64,000 nucleotides of DNA from Arcobacter caeni. GTDB taxonomy: Bacteria > Campylobacterota > Campylobacteria > Campylobacterales > Arcobacteraceae. Shown piece after piece: positions 45,706-54,526 of the stretch. A program made the position numbers and the translations under genes. Under the pieces are notes generated by a model. That model was not told the DNA's origin. It did no database searches and worked only from the letters and a program-made list of their open reading frames with translations. Every line of letters begins with the position of its first letter. The first letter of the stretch is position 1. The stretch is taken from assembly GCF_003063245.1 (NCBI RefSeq), contig NZ_MUXE01000010.1, forward strand, positions 28,889 through 92,888, given 5' to 3'.

Positions 45706-46401
45706 TTAATTCCTTTCTAATGTTATATAATCATCAAATAGCATACGGGCATACTCGTCTGCAAACTTTTTAATAATAGATACATGAAACAGCAAGATAA
45801 GAATAAATACTAAACTTATGCCAAATAAAGTATATTCAATAATTCCATATTGCGAGTAATAAATACAATAAATATTACATAATAATGTAATAGGTAAAGC
45901 AATAAATAATCCTCCAATAAAATTCCTTGCTTGTCCATAATCTATATTTCTTTTCAAAGTTAAAGTACCATCTTTAACTTTTCTACGGATTGAACCAACT
46001 AAACTATTAATTTCTTTAAGCTCTTCTTCTGCATTTAATTGATCTAAATGTGAAAGTTCCAATTTAAAATCTGACTCTAAATGTTGAAAAATCTTTGCTT
46101 TAATAGCACTTGAAAGTTCATTTGAATCTTTCGTTAAATATAACGTTGTTGGAAATCTATTCCCATTTTCAAAAATACGATTTTCAACAAAATGTTTTCC
46201 AATGTATCTAATCACTTTAAAGAAAAAAATCCACGAAACTATTCCTGCAGTTATTGTTATACCATCAAATTCATAATTAACTTTTCCCATCGTTTCTATT
46301 AATTTATTAGTATCAATTCTTAAAACTTCAATTACAAAAACTATTGGTATCATTAGAAAAATAGCAGGCATGTATATTGCATTAATATTATATTTATCCA
46401 T
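45706..46401 (-). CDS. Four-helix membrane protein of the E2-E1-JAB operon
   Basis: 231 residues with two pairs of hydrophobic helices (about 9-27 and 46-68; 167-188 and 191-215). They are separated by a cytoplasmic segment of about 100 residues with amphipathic helices (LESDFKLELSHLDQLNAEEE). I recognise no family. The 2+2 helix layout with a helical middle resembles membrane effectors of bacterial immune operons, such as SLATT-like proteins, but only in outline. It is the first gene of the operon. Confidence 0.7.
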   Translation of the reverse strand: MDKYNINAIYMPAIFLMIPIVFVIEVLRIDTNKLIETMGKVNYEFDGITITAGIVSWIFFFKVIRYIGKHFVENRIFENGNRFPTTLYLTKDSNELSSAIKAKIFQHLESDFKLELSHLDQLNAEEELKEINSLVGSIRRKVKDGTLTLKRNIDYGQARNFIGGLFIALPITLLCNIYCIYYSQYGIIEYTLFGISLVFILILLFHVSIIKKFADEYARMLFDDYITLERN

Positions 46402-46424
46402 AAAAAGGCTATCCTTATTTTTTT

Positions 46425-46482
46425 TAGCAACTCCAATATTAGAGTGCTACAAATTATACAAACTTTAGTCTATATATGTCAA
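46425..46482 (-). promoter_or_regulatory. Consensus sigma-70 promoter plus leader inverted repeat
   Basis: On the minus strand TTGACA (46477-46482) and TATAAT (46453-46458) are both perfect consensus hexamers, 18 nt apart. Immediately downstream an imperfect inverted repeat, TAGCACTC...GAGTTGCTA (46425-46449), covers the probable transcription start: an operator or a 5' hairpin. The operon start codon is at 46401 with AAGGA upstream. Confidence 0.7.
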
Positions 46483-46773
46483 GATATTAGAAAATAATTT
46501 TATAAAATCTATTTATACATCCCAGATAATAATAAAATTGGTATTTATTTAAATGTTCAAATTAATAGTCAGTACCTAAAAATATAATATATAAATCTTT
46601 ATAAAAAGTATTATTTTGTTGTAAATTATTTTAGCCGAAAGTTGTCACATTAAGGTCACACTTCAATATATAATAAAATATTATAGTGTTCTTTAAAATG
46701 ACTTATTATGGAACATATGATTTTACAAAAATTGATAAGAAAGTAAATGCAATGATAAGTTAAAACATAACTC

Positions 46774-46923
46774 TATATTTCAACGAGGATTGATTTTTTA
46801 ATTAAAAGTTGTATCAATATAAGGAAAAACTATTTCTAGGCTATTTTAAGAATTAGAATATATTAATTTAAGCTATATTTAAGAACCATGGCACATTTTG
46901 TACCTTTATGTAAATATAGCCTA
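46774..46923 (+). repeat. Structured repeat, copy B (most complete)
   Basis: About 150 nt. It begins TATATTTCAACGAG (46774-46787), shared with copy A2. TAGGCTATTTTA (46837-46848) pairs with TAAATATAGCCTA (46911-46923) over about 12 positions with one mismatch. The conserved core TACCTTTATGTAAATATAG lies at the end. It lies 30 nt from the stop of the DCC gene, again just downstream of a minus-strand gene. Confidence 0.75.
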
Positions 46924-46952
46924 AAATAAACTATTTTAAATATTAAGAAAGA

Positions 46953-47321
46953 TTAGATTTTGCTATCTTTTCTTAATATAAAAAGTATAATTTTTCGCAA
47001 AATGAAAAGAATTTTATACAAGATTTTTGAAAAAATATTGTCATATCTAAAAACAAAATGTAGTTTTCCTAAAATTGAATCTTTATCAACAGCAGTATTT
47101 AAAAACTGTAAAGCCTTTGCACCTTGAAAACAGTTGTTTTCATATACAACTATAAAACCATCATTTATGTTTAGGTTTGGACAAATAAGAGATATTTCAG
47201 ATAGGTTTTCTCTTGCATCTTTTAGAGTGATTTCAAAGTTCTTTTTGAGTTTTAAAAAGTTTGCATATTTTGAGCAAAATGGACATTGTTTGTCGTAGTA
47301 GAGGGTTAGTTTTTGTTTCAA
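46953..47321 (-). CDS. DCC family (DUF393) thiol oxidoreductase-like protein
   Basis: 122 residues. It begins LTLYYDKQCPFC, the D-x-x-C-P-F-C pattern of the DCC/DUF393 family, with Cys13 and Cys16 as a thioredoxin-like pair. FQGAKALQFL matches the family's second conserved region. The C-terminus is hydrophobic and Lys/Arg-rich (ILRKIILFILRK). The biological role of the family is unclear. It overlaps the upstream small gene by 4 nt. Confidence 0.78.
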   Translation of the reverse strand: MKQKLTLYYDKQCPFCSKYANFLKLKKNFEITLKDARENLSEISLICPNLNINDGFIVVYENNCFQGAKALQFLNTAVDKDSILGKLHFVFRYDNIFSKILYKILFILRKIILFILRKDSKI

Positions 47322-47551
47322 GTTTTAGATTTCTCGATATTTTCAAGGGCTTCTAATATTTCATCTTTATCGCCATCATTTAATACTTGGGCTAAATATT
47401 CATCTCTTATTTCTTTGTTATTTAAGTATTCAGAAATATCAAAATTTTTTAACTCATTTATTTTGAATTCTTCATAACCTTTGTCAAAATTTTCTGCAAA
47501 GTCTTTATCTTGTAATTTTCTTTTTTCTATGTATTTTTCTACATCATCCAT
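47318..47551 (-). CDS. Truncated addiction-module antidote-like protein
   Basis: 77 residues. The second half (FDISEYLNNKEIRDEYLAQV, then DGDKDEILEALENI) closely follows the N-terminal helices of HI1420/HigA-type antidote proteins. The helix-turn-helix that should follow is absent: the protein ends at EKSKT, and the DCC gene takes over with a 4-nt overlap. It may be a decayed antitoxin or a short functional variant. Confidence 0.5.
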   Translation of the reverse strand: MDDVEKYIEKRKLQDKDFAENFDKGYEEFKINELKNFDISEYLNNKEIRDEYLAQVLNDGDKDEILEALENIEKSKT

Positions 47552-47622
47552 TTTCTTATTCCTAACTTTTATATGATAAAAGTATTTTAAACCATTTTCC
47601 CGATGATTTATTTTTTATAAAA

Positions 47623-50289
47623 CTAATTAATATTATATTTTCTTTCTCTTTTTTTAAATGCTTCAATCCCACCTTCAAGTTTTAATAAACTATCTCTATG
47701 TTCTAAATCTTCAATACTAAATAAAGTACATACTGTTTTACCATCAACATTATCAAGTTTAATTATTAATTCAGAATCTGCATTTAAAACAAAATTAGCA
47801 TTATGAGTTGCAAATATAATTTGTCTTTGTTTTTTCTTTTCTTTAATTAATTCAACAAGATAATTTGCAATCAAAGAACTATCTAAATGAGCTTCAGGCT
47901 CATCTATTATAATTGGATTATTTCCTAATGAAATTAGAATTACAATTGCAGAAGTACATCTTTGACCAAAAGACGCTTTATCCAAAGTTTTATTATCATA
48001 TAAAACTTCTAAAATTTTATTTTTCGCAAAATCTTGTTTAGTTTGTTGAATTATAAATTTATAAATTTTAAAAGACATTTCATTAAACATTATTTCATCT
48101 AAAAGAGCAAAAGTTTTTGTATTTGTTTGTTTAATTTCTGAACTAAGTTTTTCTTTTAATTCTTCATGAGTTTGAAACTCTAATACTTGTTCTACGGATA
48201 CTTTAAATAAATACTCAAAAAAATTACTTCTTATTGAACTGATTTTAGTATTAATTTCTAATTCATTCACTAATTTATTGAAAACTTGTTCATTTATATT
48301 ATTGTTAAATTTATAATTAATTTGAATTAATTTTACATCATTAGGATTTTTTTCTTGAATTTCTTCGAATATTGTGTTAATTTCTAATAATTGATCATCA
48401 ACTAAATTCTTATACTCTATATTTTTATCTTCAAATGAAAAAATATTAATTTGATTTTCTAAAATAGATATTTTATTTGTAAAATTATCAATTCTATTTT
48501 CAATAGAAATGATATTTTCAGATGCAATAGATAAATCCTTAATATTTTCATTATTGAAACCTTTTTCTAGAAGAAATAATTCTATATTTTGATTATACTT
48601 GTTCTTGTCATCATCTAAATTCTTTAATTTCAACTTTATTTCATCATAATTTTTATTTTTAAATTTATTATATGTATTATCTAAATCTGTTTTTAATTCA
48701 TTAAAATATTTATCATATTCATTTTTTTCTTCAATCAACAAAAAATCTTCACTTAACTTTTTAAGATTTTCATATAAAATTCTATAAGATTCTCTTGAAT
48801 TTGTTATTTCATTTATTTCTTTTACACATTTATCTAATTCTTTTTTATTATCTAAATAAGCTTTATCTTGAAAAGTTGAAATAATATTTTTATTAATAAT
48901 TAGTTTTTTATTCTCAGATTCTTGTTCTTGTTTTATGTTTTCAAGTTCTTTAATTTTATAAATCTGATCATTAAATTTATTTAGATTCTCAATATTATCA
49001 TTTTCAAATTTACTTAATATATTATTCGATAATTTATCTATTCTATTAAAAATCGCCAATGTAAATGCATGAGAATCTTTTGCAAATTTATCAATTTCAT
49101 TTTGTGGTAAGAATTCTATATTATTAATAGCTATTGGATTAATTATTAAATTTTCATCATTTATAATAAATTTATCAAAAAATTCTGACTTAAAACCTAG
49201 TTTCTTTCCAATCAAATTTAATAATGTACTTTTACCAGTACCTCTACCACCAATAATTGAGGTTAAATAAGGATTAAAAGTAATATTATTTTTACCTGAA
49301 AAACAAAATTTTTCATTGTCCCACTCACAATCTTCGGGAAAATTTAAACTTATATTTTCTATTTTATGAATAGGTTCAATTGGCTTATCAGCTCCAATAT
49401 AAACTCTAAATTTAGGCTCAAATATTACTTGTTTCAGTCCTTCAAAAGTAGGTTTAGCTTTTATCCAAGTAAAACATTTATAATTTTCAAAAGAAAGTTG
49501 TCCATTGTTAAATGAATGTAAATCAGAACAATGTAGAATTATTTTATTTTCTGTCAATTCCTCATGTACTTTATCTTTCTTTTTCAAAACATTTTCAACT
49601 GTTTCAGAAGCACTAAACATTAAATCTGTTTTGTTAAATAAATCTTCTTTATATACTTTTAATTTTTCATAATCTAATGCATACCATTCACTGTAGCCTA
49701 GAAATGTTATTAGATTATTATCTTTTTTCCATGATTCAATTTTTTCAAAAACCTGAGATGTAGAAGGAATTAAAGTATCAAATCCACTAGATAAGCATTT
49801 CCCATCACTTAAATTAATAAAGTTTTCTAAAGTTAAAGATTTGTCTTTACATTTGTTAACTGAAGAAATATCTAGCTTTATATTGAATTTTTCTTTTATT
49901 TCATTTATTTTAGAATCAAATTCATCCTTATTAGTTTCATCAATATCAAACAATAAATGTAAATTTATTTTATTAAAAGCTCTTCCTGTTGGAACAAATG
50001 TATCAATTCTAAATTCTAACAATAAAAATATCTTCTCTATATTTGTTAATCTTCCATTCCATTTATATTCTTTAATTAATTTTTCATATCCATCTAAAAA
50101 ATAATAATCATTAATACCTATAACCTTTACATCATTTGGCAATTTTTCTAATTCATCAACATATTTATCCCACACATTTTTATCATCAGTTCTTTGATTA
50201 TTTTCAGAATATTGGTTTATAATTGATAATGGAGTATGAACATGTAAATCCCATTTTCTCCACTCTGAACCTTTTGAAAAATCACTCAT
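47623..50289 (-). CDS. PHP-domain AAA/SMC-like ATPase (TrlF-like)
   Basis: 888 residues. The N-terminal PHP-type metallohydrolase half has WDLHVHTPLS at the start and HCSDLHSFN near 250. It is followed by an ABC/SMC-like ATPase: Walker A GGRGTGKSTLLN, a long coiled-coil middle (about 430-700), signature-like SFGQRCTSA and Walker B PIIIDEPEAHLD. This domain order matches proteins named TrlF family, which occur in defence islands. It is predicted to cleave nucleic acid under ATPase control. It is a single gene next to the accessory region; AT content and codon choice resemble that region more than sbcC. Confidence 0.78.
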   Translation of the reverse strand: MSDFSKGSEWRKWDLHVHTPLSIINQYSENNQRTDDKNVWDKYVDELEKLPNDVKVIGINDYYFLDGYEKLIKEYKWNGRLTNIEKIFLLLEFRIDTFVPTGRAFNKINLHLLFDIDETNKDEFDSKINEIKEKFNIKLDISSVNKCKDKSLTLENFINLSDGKCLSSGFDTLIPSTSQVFEKIESWKKDNNLITFLGYSEWYALDYEKLKVYKEDLFNKTDLMFSASETVENVLKKKDKVHEELTENKIILHCSDLHSFNNGQLSFENYKCFTWIKAKPTFEGLKQVIFEPKFRVYIGADKPIEPIHKIENISLNFPEDCEWDNEKFCFSGKNNITFNPYLTSIIGGRGTGKSTLLNLIGKKLGFKSEFFDKFIINDENLIINPIAINNIEFLPQNEIDKFAKDSHAFTLAIFNRIDKLSNNILSKFENDNIENLNKFNDQIYKIKELENIKQEQESENKKLIINKNIISTFQDKAYLDNKKELDKCVKEINEITNSRESYRILYENLKKLSEDFLLIEEKNEYDKYFNELKTDLDNTYNKFKNKNYDEIKLKLKNLDDDKNKYNQNIELFLLEKGFNNENIKDLSIASENIISIENRIDNFTNKISILENQINIFSFEDKNIEYKNLVDDQLLEINTIFEEIQEKNPNDVKLIQINYKFNNNINEQVFNKLVNELEINTKISSIRSNFFEYLFKVSVEQVLEFQTHEELKEKLSSEIKQTNTKTFALLDEIMFNEMSFKIYKFIIQQTKQDFAKNKILEVLYDNKTLDKASFGQRCTSAIVILISLGNNPIIIDEPEAHLDSSLIANYLVELIKEKKKQRQIIFATHNANFVLNADSELIIKLDNVDGKTVCTLFSIEDLEHRDSLLKLEGGIEAFKKRERKYNIN

Positions 50290-50335
50290 AACTACTACTC
50301 CTTTTATATTTGTTTACTTTTAATTTTTCCATTCC

Positions 50336-52705
50336 CTATAACTCCACAACCCGCTCAAACATCTCTTTAATCTCCATTTCATGGCTTATCAGAAATATCT
50401 GTCTATACTGTTCTTTAATAGTATGAAAGGCTTCTAGGATTTCCATTCTTCTACTTTCATCTTGGCTTCCAAATACTTCGTCAAAGGCTAGGAACTCTAT
50501 GCTACTTGCGCCACTTAGTTCGCTTAGTGTTTTTGATATGGCGATTCTTAAAACCAAGTTTGCTAGGTCGATTTCACCACCACTAAATCTTTCGATTGGG
50601 TATCTTTTACCTTCATCGTAGATGAAAAAGTCGAAGTCGTTTGATACTTCTATGTGTTGATATTTGCCTTTTGTGATTTGGGCGTACATACTTGATGCTA
50701 TGTCTGAAATTCGGGGAGCTACTTTTGAGTTTAGTTTTGTTTTAAACTCAGCTAGATTTATTTTGATTTTTTCATAGTCCATCAAATCATCTTTTTTTGT
50801 TTGTACTTTTGATAGTTGGATTTCATTGTTTTTTAGGGATTCTTCTATGGTTTTGATTTGCCCTGTGATTGTGGCTATTTTTACTTTTAACTCATTTATA
50901 ACAGTTATTAAACTATCTTTTTCTTTTTGTACCTCATCAAATTGTTTTATTTTTTCTTGATGTTTTACCTCATCGTAGTTTATGGCTTTGTATTCTAGGT
51001 CTTTTTGTAGAAGTTCTAGGTTGTATTTGTCTTGGTTTGCAATTGAAGTTTGTAGTTCTTCTTTTATACTATCAACTCTTTTTAACATAGTTTCAAGGCT
51101 TAGTATATATTCATATTTTGTTTTTAGCTCTTTTTGTTTTGAAAGTAAACTTTCATGTAGGTTATAGTCATAAGTGTAGATTTCTAGTTTTGCTAGTTCA
51201 ACTTTGTTTTTCACTCCCTTTTGTGTTACTTTTTCAAAATGCTCTGTTAGGGCTTCTAAGTCTCTTTTTTTGTTTTCTATTAGGTTTATAGTTTTTGAGA
51301 TTTCAAAATGCTCTTTTACCTGAGTTTTTTGAATATTCTCTAAGTTCTCTTTTTCTTCTTTTATAATCAGTAACTTTTCGTTTGCAGTGTCTATTTTTGT
51401 ATTTTGAGTTTTTGTTACTATTTGCTCTAAAGAGAATATAACACTATCATACTCATCAAGAAGTGGTCTTGTACAAGTTGGGCAGTTTGATTCCTTTCCT
51501 AGTGTTGTGATATTTTCTATTTTCTTTTTTATATCAGCTATTAGTTTCTCTTCCCCTGCTATTTCTTGTATTACTCTTTTTTCTTCTAGCTCTTTTTGTA
51601 ATAGTAGTTGTTTGTAGCTCTCTATGTTTTTATCTAACTCTTTTTCTTTTTGTATTAACTCATTATGCTCTTTTGTTTCAAACTCTAGAACTTTTATACT
51701 ATCTTTTGCTTTTGTGTATTGTTCTCTTAGCTCTTTTTGTTCAAGAAGTAAGCCATCTTTTTTTAAACTGTACTCTTTTAGCTTCTCTTGCTCTTTTAGT
51801 TTATCATGTAGGCTTATATACTCTTGTTTGATACTTTGTAAACCTTTTAACTCTTCTTGTCTTGTATTCAAAGTATCAAGCTCTTTTATTAACTTATCTT
51901 GATTTGTTTGGTGAGAGAGTATTGTGTTTTGTAGAAGTTCACATCTAGCTTTTAGATTTTGTTTTTGCTCTTTTGTTTTTGTGTATATCTCTAAATCTTG
52001 TTTTATAGCTAACTCTTGAAGTTTTAACTCTTCTAAAACTAATGTTCTTTTTTCTATATCTTTTTGTATTAGCTCTTTTTGAGTTGATTGTTCTTTTATA
52101 TTCTCTTTTTTAATACTTACATCTTCATTACTTAATAACACTTCTTTAAAAGCATCTATTTCTCTTTTTAGTTCCCTACTCTTTTCTATTAACTCTTTTT
52201 CTACAAAATCAATCTTTTCAAGTCCTAGAAGTTTTCTAATCATCTTTTTTCTATCTTCTGGTTTACTATTACTTAAACTTGTAAGTTCCTTTTGACTAGC
52301 AAATAGAGTATGCATGAAAGCATCTTTACTCATCTTGGTAAGATTTACTATACTTGTAGTTACTTCTTTTGCACCTGAGGTTATTAGTTCTGTGTTTTTA
52401 TATAGTTTTGCATTAGCACTTAGAGTTTTACCTCTAAACTCTCTTATTATTTTATATTCACTATTATCTAATTCAAAATCAAGTTCTACACTAACAACAT
52501 CTTTTTCACTAGCGTTTGCATTTCTTACTACTTCTTTATCACCTTTGTTTTTTAACTCTCCATATAAAGCAAATAAAATAGCTTCAAAAATAGTTGATTT
52601 TCCACTTCCATTTTTTCCTATGATTCCAATGAGTCCCAAATCAAAAGAGATTTCTAAAGAACTGTATTTTTTGAAGTTTTCTAGTTTTAGTTTAGTTAGT
52701 ATCAT
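50336..52705 (-). CDS. sbcC: Exonuclease subunit SbcC (Rad50-like)
   Basis: ATPase partner of SbcD in processing hairpins and double-strand ends. Walker A is IIGKNGSGKSTIFEAI, then coiled coils, a zinc hook with SNCPTCTRPL (about 405), the second coil, signature RFSGGEIDLANLVLR and Walker B EFLAFDEVFGSQDE. At 789 residues it is shorter than E. coli SbcC (1048) because of shorter coils, as is common in this phylum. It overlaps sbcD by 14 nt. Confidence 0.92.
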   Translation of the reverse strand: MILTKLKLENFKKYSSLEISFDLGLIGIIGKNGSGKSTIFEAILFALYGELKNKGDKEVVRNANASEKDVVSVELDFELDNSEYKIIREFRGKTLSANAKLYKNTELITSGAKEVTTSIVNLTKMSKDAFMHTLFASQKELTSLSNSKPEDRKKMIRKLLGLEKIDFVEKELIEKSRELKREIDAFKEVLLSNEDVSIKKENIKEQSTQKELIQKDIEKRTLVLEELKLQELAIKQDLEIYTKTKEQKQNLKARCELLQNTILSHQTNQDKLIKELDTLNTRQEELKGLQSIKQEYISLHDKLKEQEKLKEYSLKKDGLLLEQKELREQYTKAKDSIKVLEFETKEHNELIQKEKELDKNIESYKQLLLQKELEEKRVIQEIAGEEKLIADIKKKIENITTLGKESNCPTCTRPLLDEYDSVIFSLEQIVTKTQNTKIDTANEKLLIIKEEKENLENIQKTQVKEHFEISKTINLIENKKRDLEALTEHFEKVTQKGVKNKVELAKLEIYTYDYNLHESLLSKQKELKTKYEYILSLETMLKRVDSIKEELQTSIANQDKYNLELLQKDLEYKAINYDEVKHQEKIKQFDEVQKEKDSLITVINELKVKIATITGQIKTIEESLKNNEIQLSKVQTKKDDLMDYEKIKINLAEFKTKLNSKVAPRISDIASSMYAQITKGKYQHIEVSNDFDFFIYDEGKRYPIERFSGGEIDLANLVLRIAISKTLSELSGASSIEFLAFDEVFGSQDESRRMEILEAFHTIKEQYRQIFLISHEMEIKEMFERVVEL

Positions 52706-53810
52706 AACTCACCTCTTCATACTTAGAAAATAGTTCTTGTGTTTTTTGTTTTAGTCTTTCATATTCCTTTTCATCACTATGTTGTTTTATATGCTCTAAA
52801 AAATACTCTTCAAGGGAAATAGCTTCTAAATTATCAATATTTGATGAACTTTCATTTTTTATAAACTCTCTTTTTATACTTACGCTCATAGCATTTGGGA
52901 ATAAATCTTTTATTTGTTTGTTTTGTATATCTATAGAAGTAAGTGGTGTTAGATTTTTTAGTTTTACTTCCACTATTGCATTTTGGCAATCACTTGTATC
53001 CAAAAGTTCTATTGAGCTTTCAAGATTTTTGCAATCTATCTCTTTTTGTCTTATGGCTCTTATACTTATCTCTTTATATTCAATAGTTAGTTTATCTTCA
53101 AGAGTTGCAACTATAAAACCTTTTGAGTTTCGTTTATCGTTTAAACTGGTTCGCTCAAGACTTCCACTGTAATAAACATTTTCATATTTACCAACATTTC
53201 CAAATCCATGCCAATGTCCAAGTGCTACATAATCCATCTTTTCAAAGATATACTCTTTATTAGAGGGATATACCCATTCACCAAATTCACTCATTAAATA
53301 CCAAGCACCAACACTACAATGCATCATCATAATATTTTTTTTAGATTCATTTATATTTGCTTCACAAGAGTTTATTTGTTCTATTGCCGTTGTTTCATCA
53401 TTCATATGCGGAAGAGTATGAAATATCACATCTTCAAACTCTATTTTTTTATATTCTTGAGAATATGAAACATAAATATTTTTAAAATTCTCAAAGATAC
53501 GCAAGATTGGTGAGCTGAGGTTTGTTCGTGGAGTTGAGTGATTTCCAGCTATTAAAATAAATGGAATATTTAAAGAATCTATTTGCAAAAATTGCTCAAG
53601 TGCAAAGGTAATAGCCCTATTACTAGGGCTTGAACGGTGGAACAAATCTCCTGTGTGTATTATGAAATCTGGTTTGATTGTTTTTATTTGTTCAACAACT
53701 TGGGAAAAAGCATCATAAAAATCCGCTTCTCTTTGGTTTATATTTTCTTTGTTTATTATATCAAGGTCATTAAAACCTAAATGCGTATCGCTAAAATGTA
53801 GTATTTTCAA
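52692..53810 (-). CDS. sbcD: Exonuclease subunit SbcD (Mre11-like)
   Basis: Mn-dependent nuclease of the SbcCD complex. Calcineurin-type phosphoesterase motifs are in order: LHFSDTHLGF, FIIHTGDLFHRS, ILIAGNHSTPR, MMHCSVGAW and VALGHWHGFG. The 372 residues are complete with a C-terminal cap. The gene is translationally coupled to sbcC. Confidence 0.93.
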   Translation of the reverse strand: MKILHFSDTHLGFNDLDIINKENINQREADFYDAFSQVVEQIKTIKPDFIIHTGDLFHRSSPSNRAITFALEQFLQIDSLNIPFILIAGNHSTPRTNLSSPILRIFENFKNIYVSYSQEYKKIEFEDVIFHTLPHMNDETTAIEQINSCEANINESKKNIMMMHCSVGAWYLMSEFGEWVYPSNKEYIFEKMDYVALGHWHGFGNVGKYENVYYSGSLERTSLNDKRNSKGFIVATLEDKLTIEYKEISIRAIRQKEIDCKNLESSIELLDTSDCQNAIVEVKLKNLTPLTSIDIQNKQIKDLFPNAMSVSIKREFIKNESSSNIDNLEAISLEEYFLEHIKQHSDEKEYERLKQKTQELFSKYEEVSYDTN

Positions 53811-53827
53811 AATTTACTCTTTGTTTT

Positions 53828-54526
53828 TTAAATTAGTTTATACTCAATTGGTATTTGAATTTCTATACTTTTATTTGTTTTAGGAAAGCTTTTAGATGCT
53901 TCTTCAATAGCTTCTATTGTAGCACTTTGTAAAAATTTATGACCATCTATGATTGTAATATTTTCTATTGTTCCATTTTCATTGATTTTAAATCTTACTG
54001 TTACAATTCCCTCAATAGATAATTTTTTTGCTTTTAAAGGATATTTTACATTTTGATTTATTAGATTTCTGATTTGTACTAAATGTTTATCTAAATAATC
54101 TTTTTTTTCATCAACAATAGGTTTTACTGTCTCAATTGATGTTTCAATCGTTTTATTTGGAAGATTTTCTTCTATTTTTTTAGTAGTTTGTGACTCTATA
54201 TTTTCAACTGTTTTTTTTTCTATAACTTTCTCTTGAACTTTTTTTACAGTTTTCTTTTCAGGCTCTTTTTTTTCAATTCTTTTTGTAGCGACAGGAACAA
54301 TTGTTTCCTTAATTTGCTCTTTGATTTCTTCTTGTACTTCTTCAACAATCTCTTTTGTTTCTGCTTTAATTTCTTGAATTAATTCTATATGATTTAAAGA
54401 TATTGTTTTATTTTCTTCTATTTTTTCTATCAAAATAGTTTCATTTGCAATTAGATAAAAAATACCAACAGCAAAAAAAGCATAAAAAGAAAAAGCTATA
54501 AAAAAAGAACTAAAATATCTTTTCAT
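53828..54526 (-). CDS. tonB: TonB energy-transducing protein
   Basis: Spans the periplasm to energise the outer-membrane receptor. One N-terminal membrane helix (FSSFFIAFSFYAFFAVGIFY), a Lys/Glu-rich linker (about 60-150) with few prolines, and the C-terminal TonB fold (IEGIVTVRFKINENGTIENI, ending IPIEYKLI). At 232 residues it is of normal size. It overlaps exbD by 4 nt. Confidence 0.9.
   Translation of the reverse strand: MKRYFSSFFIAFSFYAFFAVGIFYLIANETILIEKIEENKTISLNHIELIQEIKAETKEIVEEVQEEIKEQIKETIVPVATKRIEKKEPEKKTVKKVQEKVIEKKTVENIESQTTKKIEENLPNKTIETSIETVKPIVDEKKDYLDKHLVQIRNLINQNVKYPLKAKKLSIEGIVTVRFKINENGTIENITIIDGHKFLQSATIEAIEEASKSFPKTNKSIEIQIPIEYKLI

Larger units (their letters stand above)
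46402..46952. other. Gene-free interval between the operon promoter and the DCC gene
   Basis: Holds the promoter at 46425-46482 and repeat copy B at 46774-46923. Between them (46483-46773) there is no credible gene. It does show a short direct repeat of GTCACA near 46640-46665 and very AT-rich sequence. Confidence 0.6.

Noticed and set aside
42462..46401. Complete CBASS or Bil system
   Set aside because: No CD-NTase, ubiquitin-like gene or separate E1/E2/JAB genes are present; only the domain types are shared.
46698..46763. Short ORF of 21 codons (MTYYGTYDF...) in the gap before the DCC gene
   Set aside because: Very short, no ribosome site, no recognisable similarity, in a highly AT-rich region.
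30835..46923. Repeat family as integron attC sites
   Set aside because: The copies follow genes and have covarying stem ends, but the ends are TAGGCTAT/ATAGCCTA-like and lack the conserved RYYYAAC and GTTRRRY cores. No tyrosine integrase (IntI) is in the window.
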